Source: Megasphaera elsdenii
Lineage (GTDB): Bacteria > Bacillota > Negativicutes > Veillonellales > Megasphaeraceae
Assembly (NCBI RefSeq): GCF_020539865.1
Contig: NZ_JAJBQV010000030.1
Coordinates: 1-25,080, forward strand
Direction: 5' to 3'
Length of the DNA stretch: 25,080 nt
Position numbers and translations under genes: made by a program. Of this stretch, positions 1 to 9,600 are shown piece after piece. The notes below the pieces were generated by a model. That model was not told the origin of the DNA. It worked only from the letters and a program-made list of their open reading frames with translations, and did no database searches. The first letter of the stretch is position 1. Every line of letters starts with the position of its first letter.

Positions 1-14
1 TCAGATAACTGAGT

Positions 15-58
15 CCATTTTTTTTAGATGAGGCTATTCTGTTACAGCCCCTTTTTCA
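15..58. other. Short hairpin with T-runs downstream of the PBP gene
   Basis: The stretch just past the stop of the minus-strand PBP gene holds a small inverted repeat (GGCT at about 33-36 and AGCC at about 46-49). It has a T-run on each side: TTTTTTTT at about 19-26 and TTTTT after the right arm. It could act as a weak terminator for a gene entering from the left or for the PBP gene. The stem is only 4-6 pairs, so this is a weak call, and the window edge hides any left-hand context. Confidence 0.25.
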
Positions 59-2104
59 CTATTCCTTATTATTGCGGTCGGCTTGTTGTTTGGCCGGCTG
101 CTGGGTCTGTTGTTTGGATTTTTCTTTCGTCGTCGTCTTTTCGGTGGTAGCCGATTTTTTCTTCGGTTCTTCCCGGTCATCACTGCGGACGGAGCTGGAA
201 GAGGAAGACGACGTCGTTTCTTTGCGGCGTTCCATGCCGGACGGAGCTGAGAAGTCACCGCCCGATTCATCGGACGTAGCTGACGACATGTAGTCTTTCC
301 AGATTTCTGCCGGAATCGTGCCGCCATAGACTTCACCTAAGCTATGCGAACCTGTATCGTCGCCAATCCAGACGGCTGTGACGATGTCCGGCGTGTAGCC
401 GACGAACCAAGCGTCTTTGTTGTCGTCTGTCGTACCGGTCTTACCGGCTGCCGGACGGCCGATGGCAGCGCCTCGCCCTGTGCCGTGGTCGATGACGCCT
501 TCGAGCATGGTCGTCATTTCATAGGCTTCCCGTTCGGACATGACGCGGGTCTTCGTTTCTTCTTTTTCTAACGTCGATGCGTCTTCCAGGACGTTGCCGT
601 TGCGGTCGAGAATTTTGACAATCGCCGTCGGTTTGACGTGGACGCCTTTATTGGCAAAGGTGCCGTAAGCACTGGCCATTTCCAGCGGTGTGACGCCTTT
701 AGTCAAGCCGCCCAGGGCCATGGCCAGATTGTCGTCTTTGGCGTCGAGGGTGGTAATGCCCATCTTCTTGGCGTTGGCGATGATGTTCTTCGTGCCGACT
801 TTATCCGCCAGCTGGACGGCGATGGTGTTGACCGAGTGGGCCAGCGCATCGCTGAGTGTCATCGTACCGCTATAGGAACCGCCAGCGTTCTTCGGGCTCC
901 AGCCGCCATAGGTGACGGGCTGATCGTCCATGGTCGTATCCGGTGTCATGTCGTGTTGCAGCGCCGTGAGATAGACGAAGGGCTTGAAGGCCGAACCAGG
1001 CTGGCGGACAGCCATGCTGGCGCGGTTGAAGCTGTCCTGTCCGCGGCCGCCGACCATGGCCAGAATGTGGCCCGTCTTGGGATCGATAGAGACGATGGCT
1101 GCCTGCGGCTGGGTCAGGCCGTTTTCATCGGTGTAATTGTTGGGCAGGTTACGCATGGCCCGGACAGCGGCGTGCTGTTTGTCGACATCCATAGTCGTGT
1201 AGATTTTCAGACCTTCCTTATAGAGGGCATCGTCGCCGTATTTCTTGGCGACCTGCTGGGAAACGTAGTCGATGAAGGATGCGTATTCGTCGGCCTCTTT
1301 GGACTGATGGCTCTTGGAGAGGCCCAGATCCTGGTTCTTAGCGTCTTCTGCTTCGGCAGCCGATACGTAACCGTACTTGACCATTTGGTCGAGTACGACG
1401 TTCTTACGCTTCTTGGCTTCGTTTAAATTATTAAAAGGCGAGTAATAGTTCGGGCTTTTGGGCAGGCCGGCCAGTATGGCGCACTGGGTCAGGGTCAATT
1501 CGTTGACGTCTTTGTTGAAGTACGTCTTGGCCGCTGTCTGGATGCCATAGGCGCCTTGACCAAAGTAAATTTGGTTCATGTACATTTCCAAAATTTCTTT
1601 TTTACTGTATTTGTGTTCGATTTCCAAGGCCAGCATGGCTTCCTGTATTTTTCGCTTCAACGTCTGTTCTTGAGACAGGAAGGCGTTCTTGGCCAGCTGC
1701 TGGGTGATAGTACTTCCGCCTTGGGCGATGCCGCGGTTGGTCAGGTTGGCAAAGATGGCACGGAAGATGCCGATGGGGTCAATACCGATGTGTTCATAGA
1801 AGCGGTTGTCTTCGGCAGCGATGAAGGCGTTCTGCAGGTTCTGCGGTACTTTATTGATGTCGATGGGCAAGCGGTTCTGATCGGAATGAAGGGTTGTAAT
1901 CAGCCGGCCGTGGGAATCGAAGACCTGAGATGAAACGGCAGGCCGCATGTTATTGCCTACGGCAGGCAAACTTTGATAGGCAGCAAAAATATAGCCAAAC
2001 CCTAAACCTGCGAAAACGACAAGGCATAAGGCGATGAAAAGGCGTATGCGGCGAAGGGGGCCGGCCTTTTTGACTTTTTTTGCTCTGCGTCTGGGTGTAT
2101 ACAT
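59..2104 (-). CDS. ponA: Class A penicillin-binding protein (PBP1A-type transglycosylase/transpeptidase)
   Basis: Bifunctional peptidoglycan synthase that polymerises lipid II and cross-links stem peptides on the outer face of the inner membrane. The 681-residue protein has a basic N-terminus, one membrane anchor (about residues 20-42), then a GT51 domain. That domain shows the catalytic-glutamate motif EDNRFYEHIGID (E98), GGSTITQQLAKN (129-140) and the KRKIQEAMLALEIE helix. The transpeptidase domain shows SAFK (S371 nucleophile, K374), SVN (424-426) and KTGT (555-558). After about residue 622 the tail is a Ser/Lys/Glu/Gln-rich low-complexity segment with a run of seven serines (632-638), common in this family and probably disordered. 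The start is set by AGGAGG just upstream of the ATG at 2104. All catalytic motifs are intact, so it should be functional. The family assignment is secure; the exact paralogue (1A versus 2C/4) is not. Confidence 0.95.
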   Translation of the reverse strand: MYTPRRRAKKVKKAGPLRRIRLFIALCLVVFAGLGFGYIFAAYQSLPAVGNNMRPAVSSQVFDSHGRLITTLHSDQNRLPIDINKVPQNLQNAFIAAEDNRFYEHIGIDPIGIFRAIFANLTNRGIAQGGSTITQQLAKNAFLSQEQTLKRKIQEAMLALEIEHKYSKKEILEMYMNQIYFGQGAYGIQTAAKTYFNKDVNELTLTQCAILAGLPKSPNYYSPFNNLNEAKKRKNVVLDQMVKYGYVSAAEAEDAKNQDLGLSKSHQSKEADEYASFIDYVSQQVAKKYGDDALYKEGLKIYTTMDVDKQHAAVRAMRNLPNNYTDENGLTQPQAAIVSIDPKTGHILAMVGGRGQDSFNRASMAVRQPGSAFKPFVYLTALQHDMTPDTTMDDQPVTYGGWSPKNAGGSYSGTMTLSDALAHSVNTIAVQLADKVGTKNIIANAKKMGITTLDAKDDNLAMALGGLTKGVTPLEMASAYGTFANKGVHVKPTAIVKILDRNGNVLEDASTLEKEETKTRVMSEREAYEMTTMLEGVIDHGTGRGAAIGRPAAGKTGTTDDNKDAWFVGYTPDIVTAVWIGDDTGSHSLGEVYGGTIPAEIWKDYMSSATSDESGGDFSAPSGMERRKETTSSSSSSSVRSDDREEPKKKSATTEKTTTKEKSKQQTQQPAKQQADRNNKE

Positions 2105-2170
2105 ATTTTCCTCCTACGTGACGACGTAATCGTTCAAAATGAGCAGGTAATGAGACATTACTAATTTCTT

Positions 2171-2179
2171 ATTATATCA
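2171..2179 (-). promoter_or_regulatory. Extended -10 promoter for the PBP gene
   Basis: Read on the minus strand, TGATATAAT forms an extended -10 (TG-n-TATAAT) about 65 bases before the PBP start codon. I see no good -35 at 17 bases, which fits an extended -10 promoter. The rest of 2105-2333 is AT-rich with no gene; the leader also carries a small palindrome, ACGT-GACG-ACGT, near 2116-2127. Confidence 0.5.
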
Positions 2180-2333
2180 CATCCCCCATTATTATCCTAT
2201 ATAAGCAGGAGAAATTGAGAAAATTTAAAGCGTTTTTGGCACTTAAATCGTTTTACGCTACACGGATTCTGAAAATATTTCATATATAGTATACCCTTAA
2301 AACGAATATTACATAGCTTTTTAAGAAATCCCA

Positions 2334-2362
2334 TTGACATTTTGATGCAAATAGCGTACTAT
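2334..2362 (+). promoter_or_regulatory. Sigma-A type promoter for ppsA
   Basis: TTGACA at 2334-2339, a 17-base spacer, and TACTAT at 2357-2362. The -35 is perfect and the -10 has one mismatch to TATAAT. The transcript would begin near 2370 and carry a leader of about 55 bases containing a small perfect hairpin (AGCG-TACA-CGCT, near 2384-2395) before the AGGAGG ribosome site at 2410-2415. Confidence 0.75.
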
Positions 2363-2423
2363 AAACGTAACAAGCAGATAATTTAGCGTACACGCTTGGG
2401 TATAGCAGCAGGAGGTAAGGATT

Positions 2424-4832
2424 ATGGCAAAGGACAGAGAAAAAGCATATGTATTGTGGTTCGATGAACTGCGCAGGGCTGATGTTTCCCTCGTAGGCGG
2501 GAAATCGTCTTCCCTCGGCGAATTGACATCCCAGACGGATGTCCCCGTTCCCTATGGATTTGCGACGACGGCAGAAGGCTATCGCCATTTTATGCATGAA
2601 ACGGGCATGGACGTTACCATCCCGGAATTGTTGAAAGGCTTGACTGACGTCGAAGACGCTGTTCAGCTCCGCGATGTTACGGCAAAAATCCGCAAGGCCA
2701 TTTGTGATGCTGAAATGCCGGCTGACCTGGCAGAAGACATCCGTAAGAGCTATGAAGAATTGGGCAAGAAAGTCGGCGAAGCGAATCCTTTCGTCGCTGT
2801 CCGTTCCAGTGCGACTGCAGAAGATTTGCCGGATGCCAGCTTTGCCGGCCAGCAGGATACGTACCTCAACGTCCAAGGCGCTGATATGGTTATTCAGAAG
2901 GTCAAGGAATGTTATGCTTCGACCTTTACGGACCGCGCTACGTACTATCGTACGAAACAGGGCTTCGATCATCTTTCCGTCGCTTTGAGTGCCGCTATCC
3001 AGATGATGGTCTTCTCCAAAGCTGCTGGCGTCATGTTCACCGTTGACTTGGTCACTGGCGATGATTCGACAATCACTATTGAAGGGGCTTGGGGTCTCGG
3101 CGAGTACGTCGTACAGGGCACGGTTACGCCAGATAATTTCAAAGTCCGCAAAGATGACTTGACCATCCTCTCTAAGATGATCAATACCAAACCGGTTGAA
3201 CTGGTTCGCAAACCGGGCGGCGACTGCGAAGAAAAACTCGTTCCGCCAGAACTGCAGAAACAGCAGGTCATTACAGACGAACAGGTCAAGGAATTGGCTA
3301 CGTATGCCAAAGAAATTGAAAAACATTACGGCTGTTATATGGATATGGAATGGGGCGTCGATGAACGGACTAATAAGGTATGGCTCCTCCAGGCTCGTCC
3401 GGAAACGGTATGGTCCAAGAAGAATAAAGAAAAGAAAGAAGCCGCTGCAGAAAAGGCTGCTGTCACGACGGACCGCAACGTCGTCGTCAAAGGCTTGCCG
3501 GCTAGCCCGGGCAGCGCTGCAGGCAAAGCCCATGTCATCCTCGACCCGGCTAAGATTGCTGAATTCAAAGATGGCGAAATCCTGGTCACGACTATGACGG
3601 CTCCGGACTGGGTTCCGGCCATGAAGAAAGCGAAAGCTATCGTCACCGATGCTGGCGGCATGACCTGCCACGCTTCCATCGTCAGCCGTGAACTGGGAAT
3701 CCCTTGCATTGTCGGTACAAAGAGCCGCAGCGTTGAAGCCACGACGACCATTCAGGACGGTGCAGAAATCACTGTCGATGCGACGAACGGCATCGTTTAT
3801 GAAGGCATCGTCGCCGACATCGTCAAACCGGAAGCTGCTGAAGCTCCGGCCGGTCAGGCAGCAACGACAGTCGTCGCTGCCGAAGCTGCACCGATTACGG
3901 GCACGAAGATCTACATGAACCTGGGCAACCCGGATCTGGCTGAAAAATACGGCAAACTGCCTTGTGATGGCATCGGCCTCATGCGTGAAGAATTCATCTG
4001 GACGACATTCATTCACGAACATCCTTTGTACCTCATCGAAACGGGCCGGGCTGACTACGTTGTCGACCAATTGTCTGAAGGTATCCGCAAGGTTTGCCAG
4101 GCACTGGCTCCGCGTCCGGTCACGCTGCGCCTGAGCGACTTCAAATCGAGTGAATACCGCAACCTGACAGGTGGTGATAAATATGAACCGCAGGAAAGCA
4201 GCGCTCTCCTCGGTTGGCGTGGCGCTTCCCGTTACTATGATCCGAAATACGTCGAAGCTTTCAAACTGGAATTGAAGGCAGTCCGCAAAGTACGCGAAGA
4301 ATACGGTTACAAGAACCTCAACGTCATGATTCCCTTCTGCCGTCGTGTCGATGAAATGCAGAAAGTCGTCGACCTCATGGCTCAGGAAGGCCTCCATCGC
4401 GGTCCGGATTTCAAAGTATGGCTCATGGCTGAAATCCCGGCGAATATCATCTTAGCTGACCAGTTTAACCAGTTCGTCGATGGTTACTCTATCGGCTCCA
4501 ATGACCTGACCATGCTCATCATGGGCTGTGACCGCGACAACGATACGGTTGCCCCGCTCTTTGATGAACGCAATCTGGCTGTCAAACGGGCTATCCGCCA
4601 TCTCATTTCGGTAGCTCACAAAGACGGCAAGACCGTTTCCATCTGCGGCCAGGCACCGAGCGTCTATCCGGACTTTGCCGAATTCTTGGTTAAGAGCGGC
4701 ATCGACTCCATTTCGGTCAACCCGGATGCCGTCGTATCGACACGGAAACACGTAGCACAAGTCGAACAGCGTATTCTCCTCGATTCGCTGACAGGCAAGG
4801 GCCGTGCTGATACGGAAGACTATACGTGGTAA
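2424..4832 (+). CDS. ppsA: Phosphoenolpyruvate synthase
   Basis: Converts pyruvate + ATP + H2O to PEP + AMP + Pi, the entry step of gluconeogenesis from pyruvate or lactate. The 802 residues match the usual length of PEP synthase. Domains in order: N-terminal ATP-grasp-like nucleotide-binding domain (about 15-345, with KSSSLGE and VRSSATAEDLPDASFAGQQ), phosphohistidine swivel domain (about 360-460) and C-terminal PEP/pyruvate barrel (about 490-795). The swivel domain carries GGMTCHAS: H416 is the expected phosphorylated histidine and T414 the expected target of a PPSR-type regulator. The barrel carries WLMAEIPAN, GSNDLTM and ICGQAPS, with C741 the expected catalytic acid. An Ala/Glu-rich linker (about 465-485) joins swivel and barrel. 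It has its own promoter and terminator, and its likely regulators follow directly. The barrel and motifs favour PEP synthase over the longer pyruvate phosphate dikinase. Confidence 0.96.
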   Translation: MAKDREKAYVLWFDELRRADVSLVGGKSSSLGELTSQTDVPVPYGFATTAEGYRHFMHETGMDVTIPELLKGLTDVEDAVQLRDVTAKIRKAICDAEMPADLAEDIRKSYEELGKKVGEANPFVAVRSSATAEDLPDASFAGQQDTYLNVQGADMVIQKVKECYASTFTDRATYYRTKQGFDHLSVALSAAIQMMVFSKAAGVMFTVDLVTGDDSTITIEGAWGLGEYVVQGTVTPDNFKVRKDDLTILSKMINTKPVELVRKPGGDCEEKLVPPELQKQQVITDEQVKELATYAKEIEKHYGCYMDMEWGVDERTNKVWLLQARPETVWSKKNKEKKEAAAEKAAVTTDRNVVVKGLPASPGSAAGKAHVILDPAKIAEFKDGEILVTTMTAPDWVPAMKKAKAIVTDAGGMTCHASIVSRELGIPCIVGTKSRSVEATTTIQDGAEITVDATNGIVYEGIVADIVKPEAAEAPAGQAATTVVAAEAAPITGTKIYMNLGNPDLAEKYGKLPCDGIGLMREEFIWTTFIHEHPLYLIETGRADYVVDQLSEGIRKVCQALAPRPVTLRLSDFKSSEYRNLTGGDKYEPQESSALLGWRGASRYYDPKYVEAFKLELKAVRKVREEYGYKNLNVMIPFCRRVDEMQKVVDLMAQEGLHRGPDFKVWLMAEIPANIILADQFNQFVDGYSIGSNDLTMLIMGCDRDNDTVAPLFDERNLAVKRAIRHLISVAHKDGKTVSICGQAPSVYPDFAEFLVKSGIDSISVNPDAVVSTRKHVAQVEQRILLDSLTGKGRADTEDYTW

Positions 4833-4870
4833 TCGTATTGTAATAGCATATTCGATTTATGAGTATTAGA

Positions 4871-4913
4871 AAGGCGGTCCCAAAAGAAAAGTAGACTTTT
4901 GGGCCGCCTTTTT
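4871..4913 (+). terminator. Intrinsic terminator after ppsA
   Basis: The left arm AAGGCGGTCCCAAAAG (4871-4886) pairs with CTTTTGGGCCGCCTT (4896-4910) with one bulged T, followed by a T-run. It separates ppsA from the regulator genes downstream. Confidence 0.9.
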
Positions 4914-4984
4914 CTCATACTACGGCCTTGTATTATACACTATTTGCATATTATACATCTCATATCGCGGGATGTTTTTATATA

Positions 4985-4993
4985 TGTTATGAT
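4985..4993 (+). promoter_or_regulatory. Extended -10 promoter for the CcpN-like gene
   Basis: TGTTATGAT gives an extended -10 (TG-n-TATGAT) about 50 bases before the start codon at 5042; no good -35 is seen. The overlapping 11-mer TATGTTATGAT (4983-4993) resembles the AT-rich operator of CcpN as I remember it from Bacillus subtilis, with mismatches. If real, this would point to autoregulation. That link is inference. Confidence 0.4.
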
Positions 4994-5041
4994 AATAAGT
5001 GAATAAGAGAACGCTTGCTATATAGGGGGTGAAAAGACGCT

Positions 5042-5680
5042 ATGTTATCGGAACGTCAAGAAACGATTTTACAGATTGTAAAGGAAAACAGTCCGATTAC
5101 GGGCCAGCATATTGCTAACAGGCTCCACGTGACGCGGGCAGCCTTGCGCTCGGACCTGGCCATCTTGACTATGTTAGGGCTCATCGATGCGCGGCCGAAA
5201 TTAGGTTATTTTTTTACGGGCAACAAGGAAAAAGACTTGCTTTCGCGGGCTATTACGGATATTACCATTGATTCCTGCCTGTCTCAACCGGTGATTGTCG
5301 GTGAACATACGAGTGCTTACGATGCTATCATCGCCATGTTTACGGAAGACGTGGGGACTGTTTTTGTCGGAACAGACAATATCCTGGCCGGCGTCGTATC
5401 GCGAAAGGATTTATTGAAAACGGCTATGGGCAGCAATGACCTTCGAGCCCTGCCGGTACGCATGGTCATGACGCCAGTGAGCAAGGTGATTTATGCCCAG
5501 CCTGAAGAAAAGGCTATCGTCGCGGCTCAGCGCTTGATTGAATATGAAATCGACTGCCTGCCTGTCGTCGATGTCAAAGGGACTGATGAAGATGACAAGA
5601 AGGAATTAAAGGTCTTGGGCAGAATATCAAAAACGAACATAACCCGTCTCTTTGTAGAATGTGGGTTAGGGAGGAGATAA
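5042..5680 (+). CDS. ccpN: CcpN-like HTH/CBS-pair transcriptional repressor
   Basis: The 212-residue protein has an N-terminal winged helix-turn-helix (about 1-60; GQHIANRLHVTRAALRSDL is the recognition region). Two CBS domains follow (about 75-135 and 140-208) and would sense an adenine-nucleotide-type ligand. This length and order match CcpN/YqzB of B. subtilis, which represses gluconeogenic genes under glycolytic conditions and is likewise encoded beside a PPSR-family gene. Here the downstream gene begins two bases after the stop codon, so the pair is surely co-transcribed. Position just after ppsA suggests ppsA is a target, by analogy. The ribosome site is AGGGGGTGA about 8 bases before the ATG. 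The acidic insert DEDDKKE in the second CBS domain is slightly unusual. Target genes are not shown by the sequence. Confidence 0.88.
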   Translation: MLSERQETILQIVKENSPITGQHIANRLHVTRAALRSDLAILTMLGLIDARPKLGYFFTGNKEKDLLSRAITDITIDSCLSQPVIVGEHTSAYDAIIAMFTEDVGTVFVGTDNILAGVVSRKDLLKTAMGSNDLRALPVRMVMTPVSKVIYAQPEEKAIVAAQRLIEYEIDCLPVVDVKGTDEDDKKELKVLGRISKTNITRLFVECGLGRR

Positions 5681-5682
5681 CC

Positions 5683-6504
5683 GTGGAAAAACCGATTATT
5701 TATGCTTGCTCTGACTCGCTCGGCGAAACAGCAGAACGCGTGGCCCGGGCAGCAGCCAGCCAGTATGACAAACAGGAATTCAACATCATTCGAGTGCCGT
5801 ACATCCGGTCGGAACAGCAAATCGAAGAACTGGTCCGCAAAGCCGAAACCAACAAGGCGATGATCTGTTATACGATCATTTCGCCGTCCTTGCGCCGGAA
5901 GCTGCGGGACCTGACGAAAACGGCGAACGTCACAGTCGTCGACATCATCGGGCCTATGCTGGCCGGTGTTGGCACCTTGACCGATACGGAACCGACGTTG
6001 AAAGCCGGCATGATTCATCAACTCGATGAAGAATATTTCAAACGCGTCGAAGCCATTGAATTCGCTGTCAAATACGATGACGGCAAGAACCCTATGGGCT
6101 TCTTGAAGGCTGATATCGTCATCGTCGGCGTGTCGCGTACGTCGAAGACACCTCTTTCCATGTACTTGGCTCATAAGCGTATCAAAGCGGCTAACTTGCC
6201 GCTAGTACCGGAAGTCAGCCTGCCGCCGGAATTGTTCCAGATCCCGGCTCGCAAAATCGTCGGCCTTATTATCGACCCGTTCAAACTGAACTTCATTCGG
6301 TCTGAACGCTTGCGCAGTATGGGTCTTGATGCCAATGCCAGCTATGCCAACATCGAACGGATTAATGAAGAGTTGGAATATGCCCGCGGTGTCATGCGCC
6401 GTCTCCATTGTCCTATCATTGATGTGTCGTCTAAGGCTATCGAAGAAACGGCGAACTTGGTCATGGAAATCGTCAAACGCAATAAAGAATTATATCCAGA
6501 ATAA
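5683..6504 (+). CDS. ppsR: PEP synthase regulatory protein (PPSR family, bifunctional kinase/phosphotransferase)
   Basis: DUF299/PPSR proteins inactivate PEP synthase or pyruvate phosphate dikinase by ADP-dependent phosphorylation of the threonine next to the catalytic histidine, and reactivate it by Pi-dependent dephosphorylation. The 273-residue product opens with the family signature PIIYACSDSLGETAERV. It also carries the P-loop-like motif GVSRTSKT (residues 149-156), followed by PLSMYLA. I place the start at GTG 5683: the strong site GGGAGGAG (5669-5676) lies six bases upstream and the family begins here. An in-frame ATG at 5659 would lie inside the upstream gene and lacks such a site. 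The gene is two bases downstream of the CcpN-like gene, and ppsA two genes upstream is the obvious partner. Because that partner is PEP synthase rather than PPDK, the PEP synthase-directed activity is favoured. Confidence 0.93.
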   Translation: MEKPIIYACSDSLGETAERVARAAASQYDKQEFNIIRVPYIRSEQQIEELVRKAETNKAMICYTIISPSLRRKLRDLTKTANVTVVDIIGPMLAGVGTLTDTEPTLKAGMIHQLDEEYFKRVEAIEFAVKYDDGKNPMGFLKADIVIVGVSRTSKTPLSMYLAHKRIKAANLPLVPEVSLPPELFQIPARKIVGLIIDPFKLNFIRSERLRSMGLDANASYANIERINEELEYARGVMRRLHCPIIDVSSKAIEETANLVMEIVKRNKELYPE

Positions 6505-6523
6505 AATCAGCCAATGGCGGCGA

Positions 6524-6571
6524 GGGGGGCTTGTTGCATCGTGGTTTTGCCATCATGCAAGGCCCCTTTTT
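6524..6571 (+). terminator. Imperfect hairpin terminator after ppsR
   Basis: TTGCAT (6534-6539) pairs with ATGCAA (6555-6560), extended through an imperfect G-rich/C-rich stem (GGGGGG at 6524-6529 with CCCC at 6563-6566), then TTTTT. It probably ends the ccpN-ppsR transcript, with partial read-through into the next gene possible. I see no convincing new promoter between it and 6617. Confidence 0.65.
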
Positions 6572-6616
6572 GCGTCAATGTGTGAGGGGTTATATAGCAA
6601 ATACGGAAGGAGCACT

Positions 6617-9600
6617 ATGAAAGATTCGACGACAGCCATTTTCACGTCCCTGTCGGCGGCCTTGGAGAGCCGACGTTTTTTGGCGACGTTGGGAATGGAA
6701 AAAGATGAAATGACGGCCTGGATCCGCCGCAGCCATTTGCGGGTCCTGGCCGATGAGTTGCAAGGATGCCGCGATGAAGACGGGCGCTTCTTGTCGCCGC
6801 AGGTCCTGGCGGCGGCGCAGCCTTATTTGGATTGTCTTCGCCAGGAACCGCCTGGAGGCTGGCTGAAGTGCTGTTATCGGCGGGTACTGGTCCGGCTGTT
6901 CCCCGGGTCTTGTCAAGGGAACCGGGAATTGGAAGCGGCTGTAGGCCGCGGTGCCCAGGGAGATATCTATCGACAAGGCTGCCTTATTTTTATGCAGATC
7001 CTTCGCGGTCTCTACCACTATGAACGGAAAGTATTGCCTTTTGATCCGAACAAGGATATGCCCCTAATTTCATCGGAAGAAATTGCCTGTAAAGGCTATA
7101 TTAAGGAATATCTCCGCCTGCGCATGCTGGCTACTGATGATTATATTTATGAATTCATGCGCATCGGCATCGATATTACGCCTTTCAATACGCTCGGTCA
7201 TGTCGGCGGAGTCCATTACGTCGCCGTTTATGCTGCCCGCCAGCTGGCCCGGAACGGCATCCCCGTCGACGTGGCCCTCATTTCCGGCGCCGCCGCCTGT
7301 CATGATATCGGCAAATATGGCTGTAAGAAGAATGAAGAGAAACGCGTTCCTTACTTACATTATTATTATACGGGCATGTGCTGCCGCCGCCTGGGGCTGC
7401 CGGCTATCGGGCACATTGCGGCGAACCATTCGGTGTGGGACCTGGAACTGGAAAACTTGTCTGTTGAATCGCTGCTCCTCATTTATGCCGATTTTCGCGT
7501 CAAGAGCAGCCGCGATGCCCAGGGGAGGGAAATCGTCCATTTCTATTCTCTGGCAGAGGCCTTCGATGTCATCTTAGGCAAACTGGATAATGTCAATGAA
7601 GCCAAGCGCCAGCGTTACCAGAAAGTCTATGCTAAATTGGCGGACTTTGAAGCCTTCATGGAAGAACACGGTGTCGTCACGGAACTGCCAGCTGATTTTG
7701 CCTGGCAGTCGGCTGCCCCGCTGCAGCCCGTTCATCGGGAAAAAGTCCTCCTCGAAGGCAATGATGTCATTGACCAGCTAAAGTATGCCGCTATCGACCA
7801 CAATATCCGTCTCATGAGCATCTTCCGCGATGAAAGCGATTTCGGCAACCTCATCGAAGCGGCCCGCAGCGAACGGCTGTGGAAGAATGTTCGCACCTAT
7901 ATCGGCATTTTCGAGGAATATTCGACGTACATGACGGAACATCAGAAACTCATGACCTTGAAGTTCCTCTACGAGCTCTTGTCTCACCGCGAAGGGGATA
8001 TCCGCCTGCAGGCAGCGGCCCTCATGGGGCGCATCATTGCCAACTTCAATGATACGTATACGAAGGAACTGCCAGAAGGCGTCTCTTTGCCGGAGAAATC
8101 CATAACGAACCTGTCCTTGTTCACGACGTACTTGGACCGCATCATCTGTCCGGACATCCGCTTTACAGAACAGCATAAACTGTGGATCGGTTATTGCCTG
8201 AGCACGTTTATTTCTGCTGTCCTGCTGCGCTGTGCTCCGTCCCAGCGCAGCCGTTATACGGCCATCATGAGCCCGTACTACGAACGGCGTAACTACAGTG
8301 AAGAAGAATATATCATTCTCCTGAAGGTATTGGCCGATATGGATCGGACTTACTTGGATGACGAGTTCATGGCCGCGGCAGCGCCTTTCATCGAAACGGC
8401 CAAGGAAAGCGATTCCTTCAACCTCCGCGTCGCTGCCCTCAACGGTGCCCGCCATGTCTTCGCCGATTATTCCGACGATTTGTATTATAAAGACCTGCTG
8501 ACGGTCATGGACCTGCCCGAAGGGCGGGATGCCTTTTTTGAACGGGAAGGCAATCTCTTCTTGGTTGACCTCAAGATGGGGACCCATTGGGTAGTCAAAG
8601 TAGCTAATCTGGAACTCATGCTGCGTTATATCGACGGCCAGAGCAACGCCGGCAGCGTCATGCATCTCGGGACGCATCTGACGAATCTCCTCAAAGTGAG
8701 CGAATCCATTTTCGTCCGCCGCGCCGCCGGCAACAGCTTGCTAAAGATTGCTTCTACCATGACCTATGCCCAGCGCAACGAGCTGACAGTGGAACTGTTC
8801 AACGGCCTGGAAATCGGCGACCCACAGATTTCCAAGTACGTGCCGGAATTTTTGGGCAAGATGATTCTCAAGCTGCCGCCTCGGGAATTCGACGAATTCG
8901 TCAAAACCATTGAAGGGCAGATCCTCAATGTCAATATTCCCTTGGCTTCGTCTATGGTCCAGACGGTGGGCATCATTTTGGAACATTTCGATGAATTCGC
9001 CAAGGAATTTTCCCAGGACCAGGACGTCAACGACAAACGCCAGCGCCAGCTGTTGTATATCATGATCAAAGCCTATGCTCATTACAATAAGGAATTGAGC
9101 CGCGATGCCTTCCGTGATTTGGGGAAATTCATCTTCCATAGCCCGATTATGCCAGCCCAGAGGAAGGATTTCTTGTTCAGCCATTGCTACAAGAAACTCC
9201 TGGTCCTCCTCGATGAAAATAGTGAAGAAAACCTGGATTTCTACAGCAATTCGGCCGTGCTCAACCACATTTACCGCTACATCAGCCAGCATGAATTCGC
9301 CTGCGGTTCCTTTGCCGTTGAAACGGGCCGTAAGCCTTGCTTTTATCCGGGGACCTTCGATCCCTTCAGCTTGGGTCATAAAGCCGTGGCCTGTAAGATA
9401 CGAGACTTGGGCTTCGATATTTACCTGGCTCTCGATGAATTTTCCTGGTCCAAGCATACTCAACCACGGCTCATGCGCCGCAAAATCATGAATATGTCCG
9501 TCGCCGATGAAGAGAATATGTATCCCTTCCCCGATGATATCCCCATCAACATCGCCAATCCGGCAGATATCAAAAAGCTCAAAGAGATCTTTGCCGGCCG

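Noticed and set aside
2280..4397. 705-codon open frame on the minus strand opposite ppsA
   Set aside because: It lies antisense to a gene with clear motifs, has no ribosome site, and its translation shows no recognisable domain. Such frames follow from the codon bias of the sense gene.
5659..5682. ATG start for ppsR at 5659
   Set aside because: It lies within the end of the CcpN-like gene. GTG 5683 has a strong ribosome site and matches the family N-terminus.
6326..6616. Upstream in-frame extension of the giant protein by 97 codons
   Set aside because: It overlaps the end of ppsR and its terminator hairpin. The ATG at 6617 has a well-placed AAGGAG.
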